A DNA stretch of 64,000 bases from Channa striata (taxonomy: Eukaryota > Chordata > Actinopteri > Anabantiformes > Channidae), in contig CM065175.1 in the NCBI GenBank assembly GCA_033026295.1, forward strand, positions 1,973,501 to 2,037,500, given 5' to 3'. Below the pieces are notes generated by a model. It ran no database searches, was not told where the DNA came from, and was given only the letters and a program-made list of their open reading frames with translations. Shown here in pieces: positions 1-11,560 of the stretch (position 1 is its first letter; each line of letters opens with the position of its first letter). The translations under genes were made by a program, and so were the position numbers.

Positions 1-1460
1 CTCTGAAAAGGATGAAGAGCAGAAAGGCTGTTGGTCCTGATGACGTACCTGTGGAGGTGTGGAAGTGTCTAGGAGAGACAGCAGTGACGTTTCTGACAAG
101 TCTGTTTAACAGGATTTTAGAGATTGAGAAGATGCCTGAGGAATGGAGGAGAAGCGTTCTGGTGCCGATCTTTAAGAACAATGGTGACACGCAGAACTGC
201 AGCAACTACAGAGGGATAAAGCTGATGAGCCACACAATGAAGCTGTGGGAAAGAACAGTGGAAGCCAGGCTTAGGAAGGAGGTGGAGATTTGTGATCAGC
301 AGTATGGTTTCATGCCCCGTAAGAGCACCACTGATGCCATTTTCGCTTTGAGGTTGTTGATGGAAAAGTACAGAGATGGTCAGAAGGAGCTGCATTATGT
401 CTTTGTGGATTTAGAGAAGGCGTATGACAGGGTGCCGAGGGAGGAGCTGTGGTACTGTATGAGGTTGTCGGGAGTGGCAGAGAAGTACGTCAGAGTAGTC
501 CAGGACATGTATGAGAGGAGCATGACGGTGGTGAGATGTGCCGAGGTCAGACAGAGGAGTTATAGGTGGAGGTGGGACTACACCAAGGATCGACTTTGAG
601 TCCCTTCTTGTTTGCTATGCTGATGGACAGGTTGACAGATGAGGTCAGACAGAAATCTCCCTGGACAATGATGTTTGCAGATGACATTGTGATTTGCAGT
701 GAGAGTAGAGAGCAGGTGGAGGAACAGCTGGAGAGGTGGAGGTTTGCTCTGGAAAGAAAGAGGCATGAAAGTCAGTCGTAGTAAGACAGAATACATGTGT
801 GTAAACGAGAGGGAGCCAGGTAGAAGTGTGAGGTTACAGGGGGCTGAGGTGAAGAAGGTGCAGGAGTTCAAGTACTTGGGGTCAACAGTTCAGTGTGATG
901 GGGAGTGGGGAAAAGAGGTGAAGAGGCGAGTGCAGTCAGGTTGGAATGGGTGGAGGAAAGTGTCAGGAGTGTTGTGTGACAGAAGTGTGTCAGCAAGACT
1001 CAAAGGAAAGGTGTACAGGACAGTGGTGAGACCAGCTCTGCTCTATGGGTTAGAGACAGTAGCAGTGAGAAAGAGACAAGAGGCAGAGATGGAAGCAGCA
1101 GAGATGAAGATGTTGAGGTTCTCCTTAGGAGTGACAAGGTTGGACAGAATAAGGAACGAGCTCATCAGAGGGACAGCGGACGTGTCCTGTGTTAGCAACA
1201 AAGTCAGAGAGGCCAGATTGAGATGGTTTGGACATGTGCAGAGGAGGGATAGTGATTATATTGGTAGAAGGATGTTGTAGATGGAGCTGCCAGGCAAGAG
1301 GGCGAGAGGACGACTGAGGAGGAGATATATGGATGTTCTAACAGAGGACATGAGGTTAGCTGGTGTCAGAGTAGAAGATTCCCAGGATAGAGTGAGGTGG
1401 AAAAAGATGATTCGCTGTGGCGACCCCTGATGGGAAAAGCCGAAACAGAAGTAGAATGTA
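1..1460 (+). mobile_element. Degenerate LINE, RTE-like reverse transcriptase, 5' end cut by window
   Basis: The conceptual product is the reverse transcriptase part of a non-LTR retrotransposon: a fingers/palm block with NYRGIKLMSHTMKLWER (about 12-599), the catalytic FADD box at 674-685, and a C-terminal tail with RWFGHVQRRD near 1207-1245. The reading frame is broken near 550-570 and near 755-770, and a TAG stops it at 1278-1280, although family-like residues continue to about 1430. The copy is therefore dead. The 3' end reads ggcgacccctgatgggaaaa followed by a short purine tail, a familiar fish LINE terminus. The NYRGIKLMSHTMK signature resembles RTE-clade elements; the clade call is from recollection and is less certain than the LINE call. 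It sits upstream of, and probably within an intron of, the rnf31 gene that continues at 1675. Confidence 0.88.
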
Positions 1461-1674
1461 ACATAAATATATGTTGTCAGACTTACTAACAACTGAGATG
1501 CTGCTAATGTGAAAGTACTGACCTAAAATTGTGTTTGCACATGTTTTTAATTGTATGTGTTGTTCTAATTTGTTTGCCCCAAAATGGCCGTCTATGGTTG
1601 GAGAATACCTTAGGTTGGCATGGCTGGTAGGATGTGTAAAGGTTGTCTGACATGGTTCCTTTTCTCTCTTTCAG

Positions 1675-4600
1675 CACATATGCCGGAGGTTATTAGCAGT
1701 GTATGATCTTCCTAGCTGGGGTCGCTGTGAGTTGGCGCTGTCACTGCTTCTGGAGCACAGCGCCCCCTATTCCCTGGAAGATGTAGTGCAGGCTGTAAAA
1801 GAGTCCCACGACAGGGAGTTTATCAAGCGAGTGCTGGCTAAAGAGTGTCCCATCTGCCTGTCCGTCTTCCCCCACAGCAAGGTACCATCTGTATGGGAGT
1901 GTTTCTATCTGTGTGCGCCGCACCAAAGTCCCGACTCCATTAGATCACTTTGTCACCCTGTCTTCTGCCTCAGATGCAGTCGTTGACGTCATGCCAGTGC
2001 TCGGTGTGCTGTGGTTGTTTCCAGCAGCACTTCACCATCGCTGTAAGAGACAAACACATAAGAGACATGGTGTGTCCAGTCTGTTGGGAGCCTGATATCA
2101 ACGACCCCGAACACCTCAACAGCTACTTCTCCACCCTGGACATCCAGGTAGTCAAGCAGATAAATCAGAAAGGGAGTGAGGGAGGACGTTGTCTAACCTA
2201 CAGTGTCAGCACATCTTGGGGCTAATGTTGGTGCAGGGTGGGTCATAATAATGGATTTTGATAACCATATTTAGATCTTTGCTGCCTGGATAACACCCCC
2301 TGTCAAAGTCCCCAGTTCCAGCACAGCTCATAGATAACATTCGTGATTAAGTTGTACGATCAATGTCAGGTAAAATTGGTGGGCTGGTGCATCTTAGCTC
2401 AGACTCAGGCAATGATTTCCTGCTTGTATTGTTGTATTATGTGCTTCAGCTGCGAGAATGTCTCGAGCCAGAAGTCTATGAGCTGTTCCATAAGAAGCTG
2501 ACAGAACAGGCGCTAATTAAGGATCCCAAGTTCCTCTGGTGTTGTCATGTGAGTACATAATAACGCTTTGTCAAAGATTATGGTGAACAAAAGTAAAATA
2601 CCTTTCTTTTACATATACACTGTTATGATTCATAGAATATATGACAAGTTATGAAAGCCAATGAGTAGAAATCATTTGAAGTACAAAGGAAGGGGAATGT
2701 GAGCACTAGGTGTGGGGAGTGTGTGTTTTGGTGAAATCTAAGGTCAATTCTCTCATCCAGACTCGGCCCACAGTGATTCCCAGCGGTGAGAGAGAAGGAA
2801 ATAAGTCAAAGACATGTAAACATGCAATTAAAATTGGCAGGCCGCAAATCAAAAATAAATGATGTTACGCCCCCACACCGACACAGACCACGGGAAGTGG
2901 GGGCAGTAGCACAAGACAGCCAAAATAAATTAAAACCCCAGGGCAAAGAGAGAAGAAGAAGAACCTGTATTCGTCACTGAGCACATATACATATTGCACA
3001 TACATGTTACGATGAAATTTGTCCTCTGCATTTTGGCCTATTCCTCTGGATAAAAAAAGAGTGGGGGAGGACAGGACCAGGAGGTCGTGCCAAAAATTAA
3101 TATTAAAAAGCTGACTGAGCCCTTCTCCATACCTCCCCAAACTCTTCAGGCACCCAAGACTTTCATACTGCACCTTTGCTTATTCACACTTTTTCATTTT
3201 TGTCTGTCATTTTTGCTTTATCTCATGACCCATGTCCTTATAAAGCTGAAGGGCACGTTATTCCTTTCTGCTGTTTCCTCTCATACTTAGTGTTCGTACG
3301 GGTTCATCTATGATGGAGACCAGCTGAAGGTTACCTGTTTTCAGTGCCGCAACAGCTTCTGTGCTCAGTGTAAAAAGCCTGTAAGTATTCTGTGTGGTCT
3401 AGTGAATTTCTCACATAAGAGCCAATGTTACATCAAGTGTCGTGGACACAGTATGCGAGTGGTGATTAAGAGTACGGTAATGTGTGGCAGGGCCAAACTC
3501 GCCTTAGCGAAGGAAAGGACAGCGGTGACATTGGACCACGTAGTAAGTGTGTATGTCTCTATTGTCTCTGCAGTGGGAGTCTCAGCATGCAGGTCTGTCC
3601 TGTGAACAGTACCAGTCATGGAAAAGAGAGAATGATCCCGAGTATCAGAAGCAGGGTCTGGCTGGATACCTCCGCGACAACGGCATCAGTGAGGGCACAC
3701 ACATTCCACAATAGTATTTCCTGGACCACCGTGGCAAAAGTGCCGGTACTTTCCTCTTGGAAAAAGAGAAGGCACTTCTCTCTGCAGTTGTCTGTAGCTT
3801 TTGCCGGCTGTTTGTTCAACATTTCGAGAAAGTCACTGCAATTAATCACTTGTTGGTCCTCTTACAGTGTGATTGTCCTCTGCATCTCAGTATTGAGGCT
3901 TATTGCGAAAATCCCCACATAAGAAATGCAGTGCATGTAAAGATGGGTGAACTGAATGCGGATGTGCTTTTGCACACTGACAACAAGAACTGAACTCAAA
4001 AACGGTTTATGTATTGAGAACAACATGGCAACACACACACAACAGGAACTGTCTGCATTTTAAAAACCTGTGGTGTAAAGTGAATTAAAAGGAGGTGGCA
4101 TCGCCTTGTTAATTATCTCCTTTCATTCATACTTTCTCTTAGCTGTAGTTCCTGTCTGCAGCCGTTTGTTACACACATGCAAATGCACAGAGATTATTAG
4201 AAAACTTTATTACACGTGGCCAAGAAGTCTGCATTCTCTGACAGAAATCTTCCTGGAGAACTGGCTTTCTGTAATCCCCTACCCCAATTATGGAAACCAG
4301 CTTTACCATTTATATGACAGTTAAAGAACCTGTCACCTGGTTACTTACGTCCATTTAAACACACTGACTGTGCCATTGAGAGAGGGGCTGGAGTGAAGAT
4401 GGGATCAGATTACACATTATAATACGTTGGCTGCCATCATCTCACTTCCTGCATTTCGTAGCAGCCCACTGCAAGTCTCCCACTTGCTCTTCCTATATAT
4501 CCTTCATCAAGCGAACAAGTCTGAAGGCCTTTCAGGGTGTTTACATGGACATAATTAACAAGGTGAACACTTGACTTTCTCTAGAATGTTGATATCTTAT

Positions 4601-7600
4601 TTAATGTTTATGCGAAGCCGGATTTTTCTGTAATTCTAGTGCAGGATTAATAAAATCAGGATTCGACCGGTAGATGTAACCGGTTTCTAATCATCCTTCG
4701 TCAACAGTGCACATGCAAAGAAAAGGCTGCAGAGGGGGCTGAACGAGAGGAGTGATCATAACACCAATCCTGGTGCCTGGTGTCACAGTAAATCGTCATT
4801 AATTCCACACCTCTTTTGCCCAAACCCCAGGAGACACGGCCAATAAAATGAAATTGTAGCACTCGGCCCCTCCGAGTAGCGGAGGGGCACAGTCAGTGTG
4901 GTAGCGTTCCTCGTCTATAGCACAGCAGGGCAGCAAGTTTGCCCAATAAATCCTGCTCTGAATGTCCAGTTGAAAAGTGGCATTAGACCTCTGTCATGAG
5001 CTGTGACTGACCTCTCTTGACACTGGGCAATACGTTTGTGTCCTCTGCGTCATTGATTGATGATTTTATTCACCTCTGCACAGTTTCACGACACATAACC
5101 TCATAACTGAGGTTCTCATAAACTCCAGTTATGCTTGCTTTTCTCTTTTGTGAAACACCAGTCTGGATGTTTGACTAGACACTGTTGGAGCTCAGGTTGT
5201 TTCTCTCTTGAAGTTTGACTTGGTTCGTTTCCGCCAATGGAAGGATTCTCCTGTTTGATCAGGATTCTTGCAGCTTTGTTCAGCACTGTTGGCTGCAGCC
5301 CATAGACCTTAAATATCTTAACATTAGCAACCGTACTTACCGCTGCATCGAGGTGCTTGGAGATGGTCCGGCAGTCTTTACTTAGAAGAAGAAGATTCCT
5401 TCGTCACTGAGCACACGCACATGTTACAAAATGCAGAGGACAAAGTTCATTGCTCAGTGACCCTGCTTAGTAATTATTGTCCTTTTGTCCTCCTGTCCAT
5501 TTTTAGTATGGTTCACACAATATGTCACAGATTGAAAAAAAACAGGCTGAATAATTAATTATAAGACATCAGTCTGCTTGAAATATCACCATAATCCACA
5601 TAGTGATCACCACTTTTTTTGGAGTGTGTTAATAATATATTTGTTACTGTAAAACATGATGTAAGGCGCTTGGAGCAGTTATTTTCTCCAGCCTACACTC
5701 TTACCTGATTAGCCATTATCACAACAACCGAACTCCCAAAGCAGCACAGCAACACTGAATCAGCCATAACATTAACAGTGTGAAAATATTATGTATTTTA
5801 GGCACCAATAAATGCTGCTGGAGCTTTATGGGTTAACCCCCAGTCAGCCCCACCTTTAAGAACAGTAACCTGTGAGCCTTATATTTCTATCTAGTACTGG
5901 ACATGTTTTGCCAAATTTGCCACATTGTGTAATTACAGTGTTTTCTTAGTGGAGTTCTTTTACTTTTGGCCTAAAATGTTGATAATCTGCGTAGTATTTT
6001 TTGCTTGATTAAAAGATTTGAAGTGGTACTTGTAGTAGAGACGTTGCTGCTGCTTAGACTGACCGTCCTGACCCTGGTCGTCCGGCACTTTATTAAGACA
6101 ACTGGTAGTAATGTTGTGGCTGAATGATGAGCAGGGGTTGAAAAGCCTGCACGAGGATTTACTCTATATGGTGCATCAAACAGAAGTGAGTCACATTGAC
6201 ATAAGCTCATGACAACTGAGTTTATATCTGTTGTAAAAGCTGCTTCTCAGCGGCTTCCAGTGTCTGAGCTGAGCTCAGCAGGTTTGTCTGCACAGCCTTC
6301 TCTGTGTTAGTGCACTGCTGATATTTAGGGTCCCCACAGACCGGATCATATGAGCCTGGGAAGTTGGTATTTGGTGAAATCTAAGGTTAATTCTCTCGTG
6401 CAGACTCGGCCCACAGTGATTCCCAGCTGTCTTTCTAGTGAGGCAGCTTGCCTTCAGTTTGACCTTCCTGTGCGAGTTATGGGAACAGCACCTGCTTCAT
6501 GTTCTGACACTGCTGTTTTCTTCTGTCTCATCACTCACATCCTGCCCATGCTCCACAGCCTGTCCCAACTGTCGCTTCCAGTACGCACTGTCTAAAGGAG
6601 GCTGCATGCACTTCTGCTGCTCACAGTGTCGGTACCAGTTCTGCAGTGGCTGCAACAACCCTTTCCACACCGTGAGTCCGACACACACTGTGATCGTGAT
6701 GTTTTATCGAGACTAGCAGTGCATTTTATGAGACGAATATCTGTTAAAACATTAGACCGATTGAATCAAGGCTGTGGACAGGTAGATTCTACGGAAAATC
6801 AGATAAAAGAGAATAAGAAATAAGAATCTGCCTCAGCTAGACTGATCCCAATCACAGCCTTTTTTTTTCTCTGAGAGACATGATGGTTCATCTTCCAGCA
6901 GGTTTTTAGTGGAGGAGACAACTTGTCAAAGTTAGAAATGCACATTTGGTGTGAATGAGTGACATCTCCTCTTCTCCTGACTCCTCCCCTCAGACCTGTG
7001 CGGTGGATGAGTGCAGTGTCACCGGACTGCATGCCCATCATCCCAGAGACTGCCTCTTCTATCTGAGAGACTGGGAGCCCACCAGACTGCAGGCTTTACT
7101 GCAGGTGCATGCAGGCGTACATGCAGTGAGACTGTAAAGTGGAACACACTAATGTAGGTAACCTGTTCTTTTTCTTCTTTGTCAACTCACAGAAAAATGG
7201 AGTTGTCTTCAACACTGAGCCCCCTCCTGGAACGCAGACAGGTGGGCCTGGACTCCCAGCACATGTTTCGAATTTAAAACATGGACAGACTTCTGTCTAC
7301 AGCTGTCTGTGAGGATTCTTAGCCATCCTGGTGTGACTATCCCAAAGGTGCTAGTCAGCAGTTCTAACTGACTAGTTGGACTGTGGATTTTTAACCTCTG
7401 TGGAGTCTGTAAGCCATTAACATCTGTGGATTGTCAGCGGCCGTAACGACACATGTGATGGTGGCTGTCCCACTCTAACCAGAGGTAAAACTGATTCGAC
7501 TGATTTGAGTCTATGCCAGGATGACTAAGAGCTAGTTACCTGATCCATGCTGTTCATGAAGTTAGTACAAAAGGATAGACTCAAATGAAAAATAAAATGG

Positions 7601-10574
7601 GTTGATCACACTATGAAATGCCACTTTACCTTTTTTTAGGGGGGAGGGGGTACACAGAAATCAATCAGCAGGAAACACTGTAGACAACCGTTTAGTTGCC
7701 AAAGGCAAGCGTTAAAGCCGGGTCTTTAAAGTGGAGAGAGTGTTCAGCTCCTGAGTCAGCAGTAAGTCTCTGTCCTTATCGTCTGCCTCTTTATCAGGAC
7801 TGTGTGGAGTGATAGAGCAGAAGGATGAGGGAGGCCAGCAGACAGATTCTGCCTGTGGAGCTCAGACCCAACCCGGACATGCTGGACTCTGCGAGTATGA
7901 CTATTCTTTTATCCCCTTCCTCATTTGTCCTCATCTCCAACCAAGAGAGGAGGTTGTACGTCCTGTGGCTCTGCAGCCCCATGTCTCACTGTGCTGACTC
8001 ACTACAGCTGCCAAAGACGCATTATTTACCGGCGCTGGGCAACATTGTGATTGAAAGAATCATGATCATGTTGTGTCAAAGGTTTTCAGTCTTTGTTCAA
8101 ATCAGCAGAGTTTTCTTCTTCAAGCCAGTCAAAAACACTTCTTTACAATAATCAGGCAGCAGAGTTCAAAAGTGAAGTTTATTGACAAAAAGGTCAATAC
8201 CGTGAGACAGACGTCCAGAGCCAGTCTGAAAGTCCGTGGACGCTGTTGGCTTTTTTATGTTGTTAACAGGGTCGTACCCGAACTCCTCCCAGGGGACCTG
8301 ACTTCTTAATATAATTAATAATATTTAATTATAATAATTATACCTTTGACACCATTATTTTTGAATTATACAAGTATTTATATTATGTTATATGTCCAGT
8401 CATCGATACAGCCTACTCACTTGACACTACTGTGTCAAAGCTGTTCATTAGTACATCTTTAGTAATAATTCATATCCTGATGACGTGATAGGGCTCTTGA
8501 CACCACCCCTCCTTGTCTGATTTGAAAACCTGTTCCATCTGGTTTTACCCCGTAACCAGTAAGCGATTCATCCTCGCCAGGGGTGACAAATCAGTCGCCC
8601 TCTGTGCTGAACTTCTCACCTCAGTGCTTACCTCTGTCTCACCCCGCAGCCGGTGGGCTACTTTCCCTCTACTCTGGTCATTCTCACACAAGGGGGGCGG
8701 GGCAGCTGTGTGTGCTAGTGCACTGAACTTTCAGAAAGCAATCATCAGGTTCAGACAAGTGAATGATGCAGTTTATGATCAGAGTAATACATTCGTGCTC
8801 AAACAATAAAGTACATGCAGTTTAGGATTTTTTTTTCCACCACAGTTACCCAAGCTTGGGTGATACTGGCCCACAAAACTTATGAAACGTGTCTATAAAT
8901 ATTAGTTGGAGCAGGTTTGTTCAGCCAGTGCTGCAGCTTTTCACATGTCACCCATCTGGATTTATGTATTTCAGTCAGAGGAATGAGGACTTTCAGAAAA
9001 TTCTTGAATTAAATGTTTTAACAGAACGTGCAATAGTGGAAAGTGTGCGGAGCCTGTCAGACCGTGAGCAGTTCAGGAACATCTCCTGATGGAGTGTAGA
9101 CACTGGTGGTGGAGATGTAGACGGAGGAGGAATTTGATGGACGCTGGTGAATGTGTTGGAGGAGTACTCCATCCAGCTAACAGTGAAATGACACCAGACA
9201 GTAGCAGAGACAGGAACAGATTAAAAGTTGTTAGCTGTTAAGACTGTGGCATAAACTGAGAAATTAATGCCTTCAGTCAGTTGATTGAGTGGGACGTTAA
9301 GCATCTAGTTTTTTCCTGATTGAACTTTTGCCATAGCTTCTTCAGCCAATACTTGAACCACTGACAGGTGAACAGAATAACTTTGATTAAGTCATTAAAG
9401 CTGCACCTTCACAGTCAGTTCTGAAAGGTGAAAGAATGGGCTGCGTAAGGTCAAAGGAATGAAATGAATGTGGGGAATAAACAACTGGGTAAGAGCATCT
9501 TCAAATCCGCAGGTCTTGTGGATTGTTTCTGCTCTGCAGCGGTCAGAACGAGGATAAATTGTAAAGTGAATTCAAAGGTCAGTGATGCGTGTGGAAAGCA
9601 CCTGCTCTGGTCTCAGCAGAAAAAGTAACGTAGGTGGAAAGCCACTTTTAATGTAGGTAAGGTTTAAAAACCTGGTTCCCAGTTGTGTAGGTATATAAAA
9701 CACACATCAGTATTTAACACTTGATGGTGAGTAAAATCAAATGATGCCCCATATCAACCAAAAACAAAAAAACAACAAGAGCAAAACTGTCCTTTAACAG
9801 GACTCATGTACGTGCAATATGTATATGTGCTCAGTGACTATGGAAATGTCCCCACTGTGGGACCAATAAAGGTTCTTCTTCTTCCTCTTCTTCTTGTTCT
9901 TCTTGTTCCTCTTCTTCTTTTCCTTCTTCCTTTTCTTCTTCTTGTTCTTCTTCTTATTGTTGCTCTTTTTCTTTGTCTTGTTCTTGTTACTCCTCTTCTT
10001 CTTGTTTGTGTTCTTGTTCTTGTTCTTGTTCTTCTTGTTCTTGTTCTTCTTCTTCTTCTTCTTCTTCTTCTTCTTCTTCTTCTTCTTCCTTCCTTCTTTT
10101 TGCTCTACTTCTTCTTGTCCCTCTTCTTCCCCTTCATGCTGATTTCTTACACCATTAGTTCCTAACTGTGTCATTAGTTCTAGCAGGTCGTGGTAACGTC
10201 TTGGTGTGCTGGTGTCTAGGAAGCATTACCGGGAGTACCTGGTCAGCCTGATCAACAGCCACTCCATTGACCCGGCCCCCCTGTACAGTTCCAACGAGCT
10301 CCTGCTGGCCTGCAGGAGGTACAAGGTGGACGACACCCGCAGGGATGGAGAGGACAGTTTCGCCTACTACAGTAGAATGCTCAAGGTCTGTGTGTGTGCG
10401 CGTCCGTGCATGTGTTTGATAAATTGATAAATGTGTTGTAATCATTCTTGTGTAATTGCTGCATGACTGGTAACATCAGACAGTGAGCTTTACCACGCTG
10501 CCACCTCTGTCTGCTCACTGCAGAAACTGATGGATGAAGTGCCGCTTGGCGACAAGGTGCCGCGGAAGAAATGA
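1675..10574 (+). CDS. rnf31: E3 ubiquitin ligase HOIP, RNF31 (3' part, 11 exons)
   Basis: HOIP is the catalytic subunit of LUBAC, which builds Met1-linked linear ubiquitin chains in NF-kB and cell-death signalling in the cytosol. Exons read from the sequence: 1675-1881, 1974-2147, 2450-2548, 3291-3380, 3574-3688, 6559-6671, 6994-7104, 7193-7241, 7798-7894, 10220-10385, 10524-10574; all are bounded by AG/GT and join in phase (1272 nt, 423 codons plus TGA). RING1 begins CPICLSVF and continues CPVCWEPD; the IBR holds CSYGFIYDGDQ and CEQYQSWKRENDPEYQ; RING2 is CPNCRFQYALSKGGCMH. The catalytic Cys is the GGC-MH cysteine (codon 6603-6605), with the His two residues on (6609-6611) and the later Gln (6636-6638) also kept. 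The linear-chain-determining domain follows (HHPRDCLFYLRDW, HYREYLVSLIN) and the protein ends VPRKK. The PUB, zinc-finger and UBA parts lie upstream of the window. Confidence 0.95.
2727..2784 (+). repeat. Intronic duplication copy A (pairs with 6370-6427)
   Basis: A 58-bp stretch in the rnf31 intron after exon 2450-2548 recurs at 6370-6427 with only three substitutions and no gaps. It begins tttggtgaaatctaagg and ends gattcccagc. It contains a pyrimidine-rich stretch followed by cag. Copy A is followed directly by GGTGAGAG, so it has the outline of a small exon of 25 nt, but such an exon would shift the frame and the known RNF31 protein does not need it. Confidence 0.8.
2960..3045 (-). repeat. 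Short interspersed repeat, minus copy
   Basis: Read on the minus strand this contains tatgtgctcagtgacgaata followed by caggttcttcttctt, the same end found at 5383-5440 (minus), 9805-9890 (plus) and 59450-59495 (plus). It also holds aaatttgtcctctgcatttt on the plus side. It is a dispersed fish repeat with a TTC-rich tail, probably a retroposon end; the family name is not known to me. Confidence 0.6.
5383..5460 (-). repeat. Short interspersed repeat, minus copy with inverted segment
   Basis: This shares the TTCTTCTT-tailed end and the gctcagtgacgaa core with 2960-3045. Next to the core, the roughly 25-bp segment containing tttgtcctctgcattt is in the opposite orientation here (aaaatgcagaggacaaag). 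Confidence 0.5.
6370..6427 (+). repeat. Intronic duplication copy B (pairs with 2727-2784)
   Basis: This is the second copy of the 58-bp segment, in the intron just before the RING2 exon of rnf31 (6559-6671), in the same orientation as copy A. Differences from copy A are C to T, A to G and C to G. No donor-like GTGAG follows copy B. Confidence 0.8.
8074..8351 (-). mobile_element. LTR-like element, minus copy (solo LTR or non-autonomous element)
   Basis: This 278-bp block begins TGTCAAAGG and ends CCTTTGACA on the plus strand, so its ends are inverted repeats with TG...CA termini. Its reverse complement matches 59520-59786 over the full length, including a TCAATAAAC polyadenylation-like motif and a gactggctctgg stretch. 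Size, TG...CA ends and an internal AATAAA suggest a solo LTR of an endogenous retrovirus or LTR retrotransposon. No target-site duplication is visible at either copy, so a non-autonomous DNA transposon remains possible. It lies in the rnf31 intron between 7894 and 10220. Further TGTCAAAG/TTGACACC ends occur at 8433 and 8504. Confidence 0.6.
9805..10105 (+). repeat. Retroposon tail expanded into a (TTC)n-rich microsatellite
   Basis: A repeat end (gctcagtgactatggaaatg, then gtccccactgtgggaccaat and aaagg) runs straight into about 230 bp of almost pure pyrimidine with scattered G, mostly TTC, TTG and TTCC units, from 9871 to 10105. Apparent long reading frames here (poly-Lys on one strand; poly-Leu, poly-Phe or poly-Ser on the other) are composition artefacts. 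It lies about 115 bp upstream of the rnf31 exon at 10220. Confidence 0.85.
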
Positions 10575-11560
10575 TGAACGTGCCGCTTCCTCTTTCTTGA
10601 AGTGATGATGTCACCGTTGAACTTGAAACTTGAAACTTAGGAGACTAAAATGTCAACTGTAGGTCTGTGAAAGTCAGTGGATGTTGATGGTGTAAATACA
10701 GGATTGCGTTTCCTTTCATCAGTGAGATATTTTGCGTGGCTCTAAACGAGACCTCTGCTGCCTGCCACCTACGACAATGACTCTGAAGAGAGTAATGGCA
10801 AGAAAGAAAACTAATTAGGACTTCATTGCAGATCTCAAACTTTGCAGCCAGAATTGTGAATACAACATCAGGAGGTAGGTTTGTTGGTCGAATAAGACCA
10901 CACATTCAGTGTAAACCCGCACACGTGCCCTGGCAAGAACTGAGGCCGTATTGATCGGAAGTGAACATTATATAAATCATTAAGATACCGTATCAGTGTA
11001 CAATGATCGAAATGCTGCTTCTATTAGTAAAAGTATTTTTTCTATGTTTTGAAATTTGTGAGATGACGTGTAGTATAATTTTCTATTATAGTCGACAAAC
11101 CTCCAGAGGTGCTGAGACTTTGGCGTACAGCTGTTCAACTCTGTCTGTGATGCACAAACGGAGTCGCATTCCTTTTATTGTGATGGAAAATACATTTAAA
11201 TCAACTGTGCATGTTTTAGACTTGACACTTTACAGATATTAACAGTGTCAATGCTGATGGCTTTTGCCTTGCATTGATTGGTGCAGATAAAGACACCAGC
11301 TCACAATGCTAAGCTTCTTAACTAATTTGTTGCTGTGAAGTGTCATTGTTTTTGCAGGGGTTTGGCCAATGGGATGAATTTGAACCTGAGTGGAAAAGGA
11401 TTGTTGATGATGTCGATTTATTTTTATTTATTTCTTTTTTTTGCAGCTGCTCTGTTGGATGATTCTTTTAAATGTAATGTTCAATAGAACTGACAGGTTT
11501 AATTCCAAGTCTGAGTGCATGTTGCCTTCTGTATTATATACCTTCTGTACTCAATAAATG
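10575..11560 (+). other. rnf31: rnf31 3' untranslated region (candidate)
   Basis: Sequence after the TGA of rnf31 has no coding character. A canonical AATAAA at 11553-11558 (in actcaataaatgtt) is the first well-placed polyadenylation signal that I see and would give a 3' UTR of about 1 kb. The true cleavage site is not shown by the sequence. Confidence 0.5.

Noticed and set aside
1..1460. Host protein gene encoded by the first open frames
   Set aside because: Clear reverse transcriptase motifs with frameshifts and a stop show a dead LINE.
2761..2785. 25-nt microexon of rnf31
   Set aside because: It has splice-like edges, but would shift the frame, and exons 2450-2548 and 3291-3380 join directly to give the expected RNF31 sequence.
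4106..4324. Small open frame in the rnf31 intron
   Set aside because: No similarity recognised; part of it resembles sequence near 42360-42500, suggesting dispersed repeat material.
9794..10174. 126-codon poly-Lys frame and opposing poly-Leu/Phe/Ser frames
   Set aside because: They are artefacts of the (TTC)n-rich tract.
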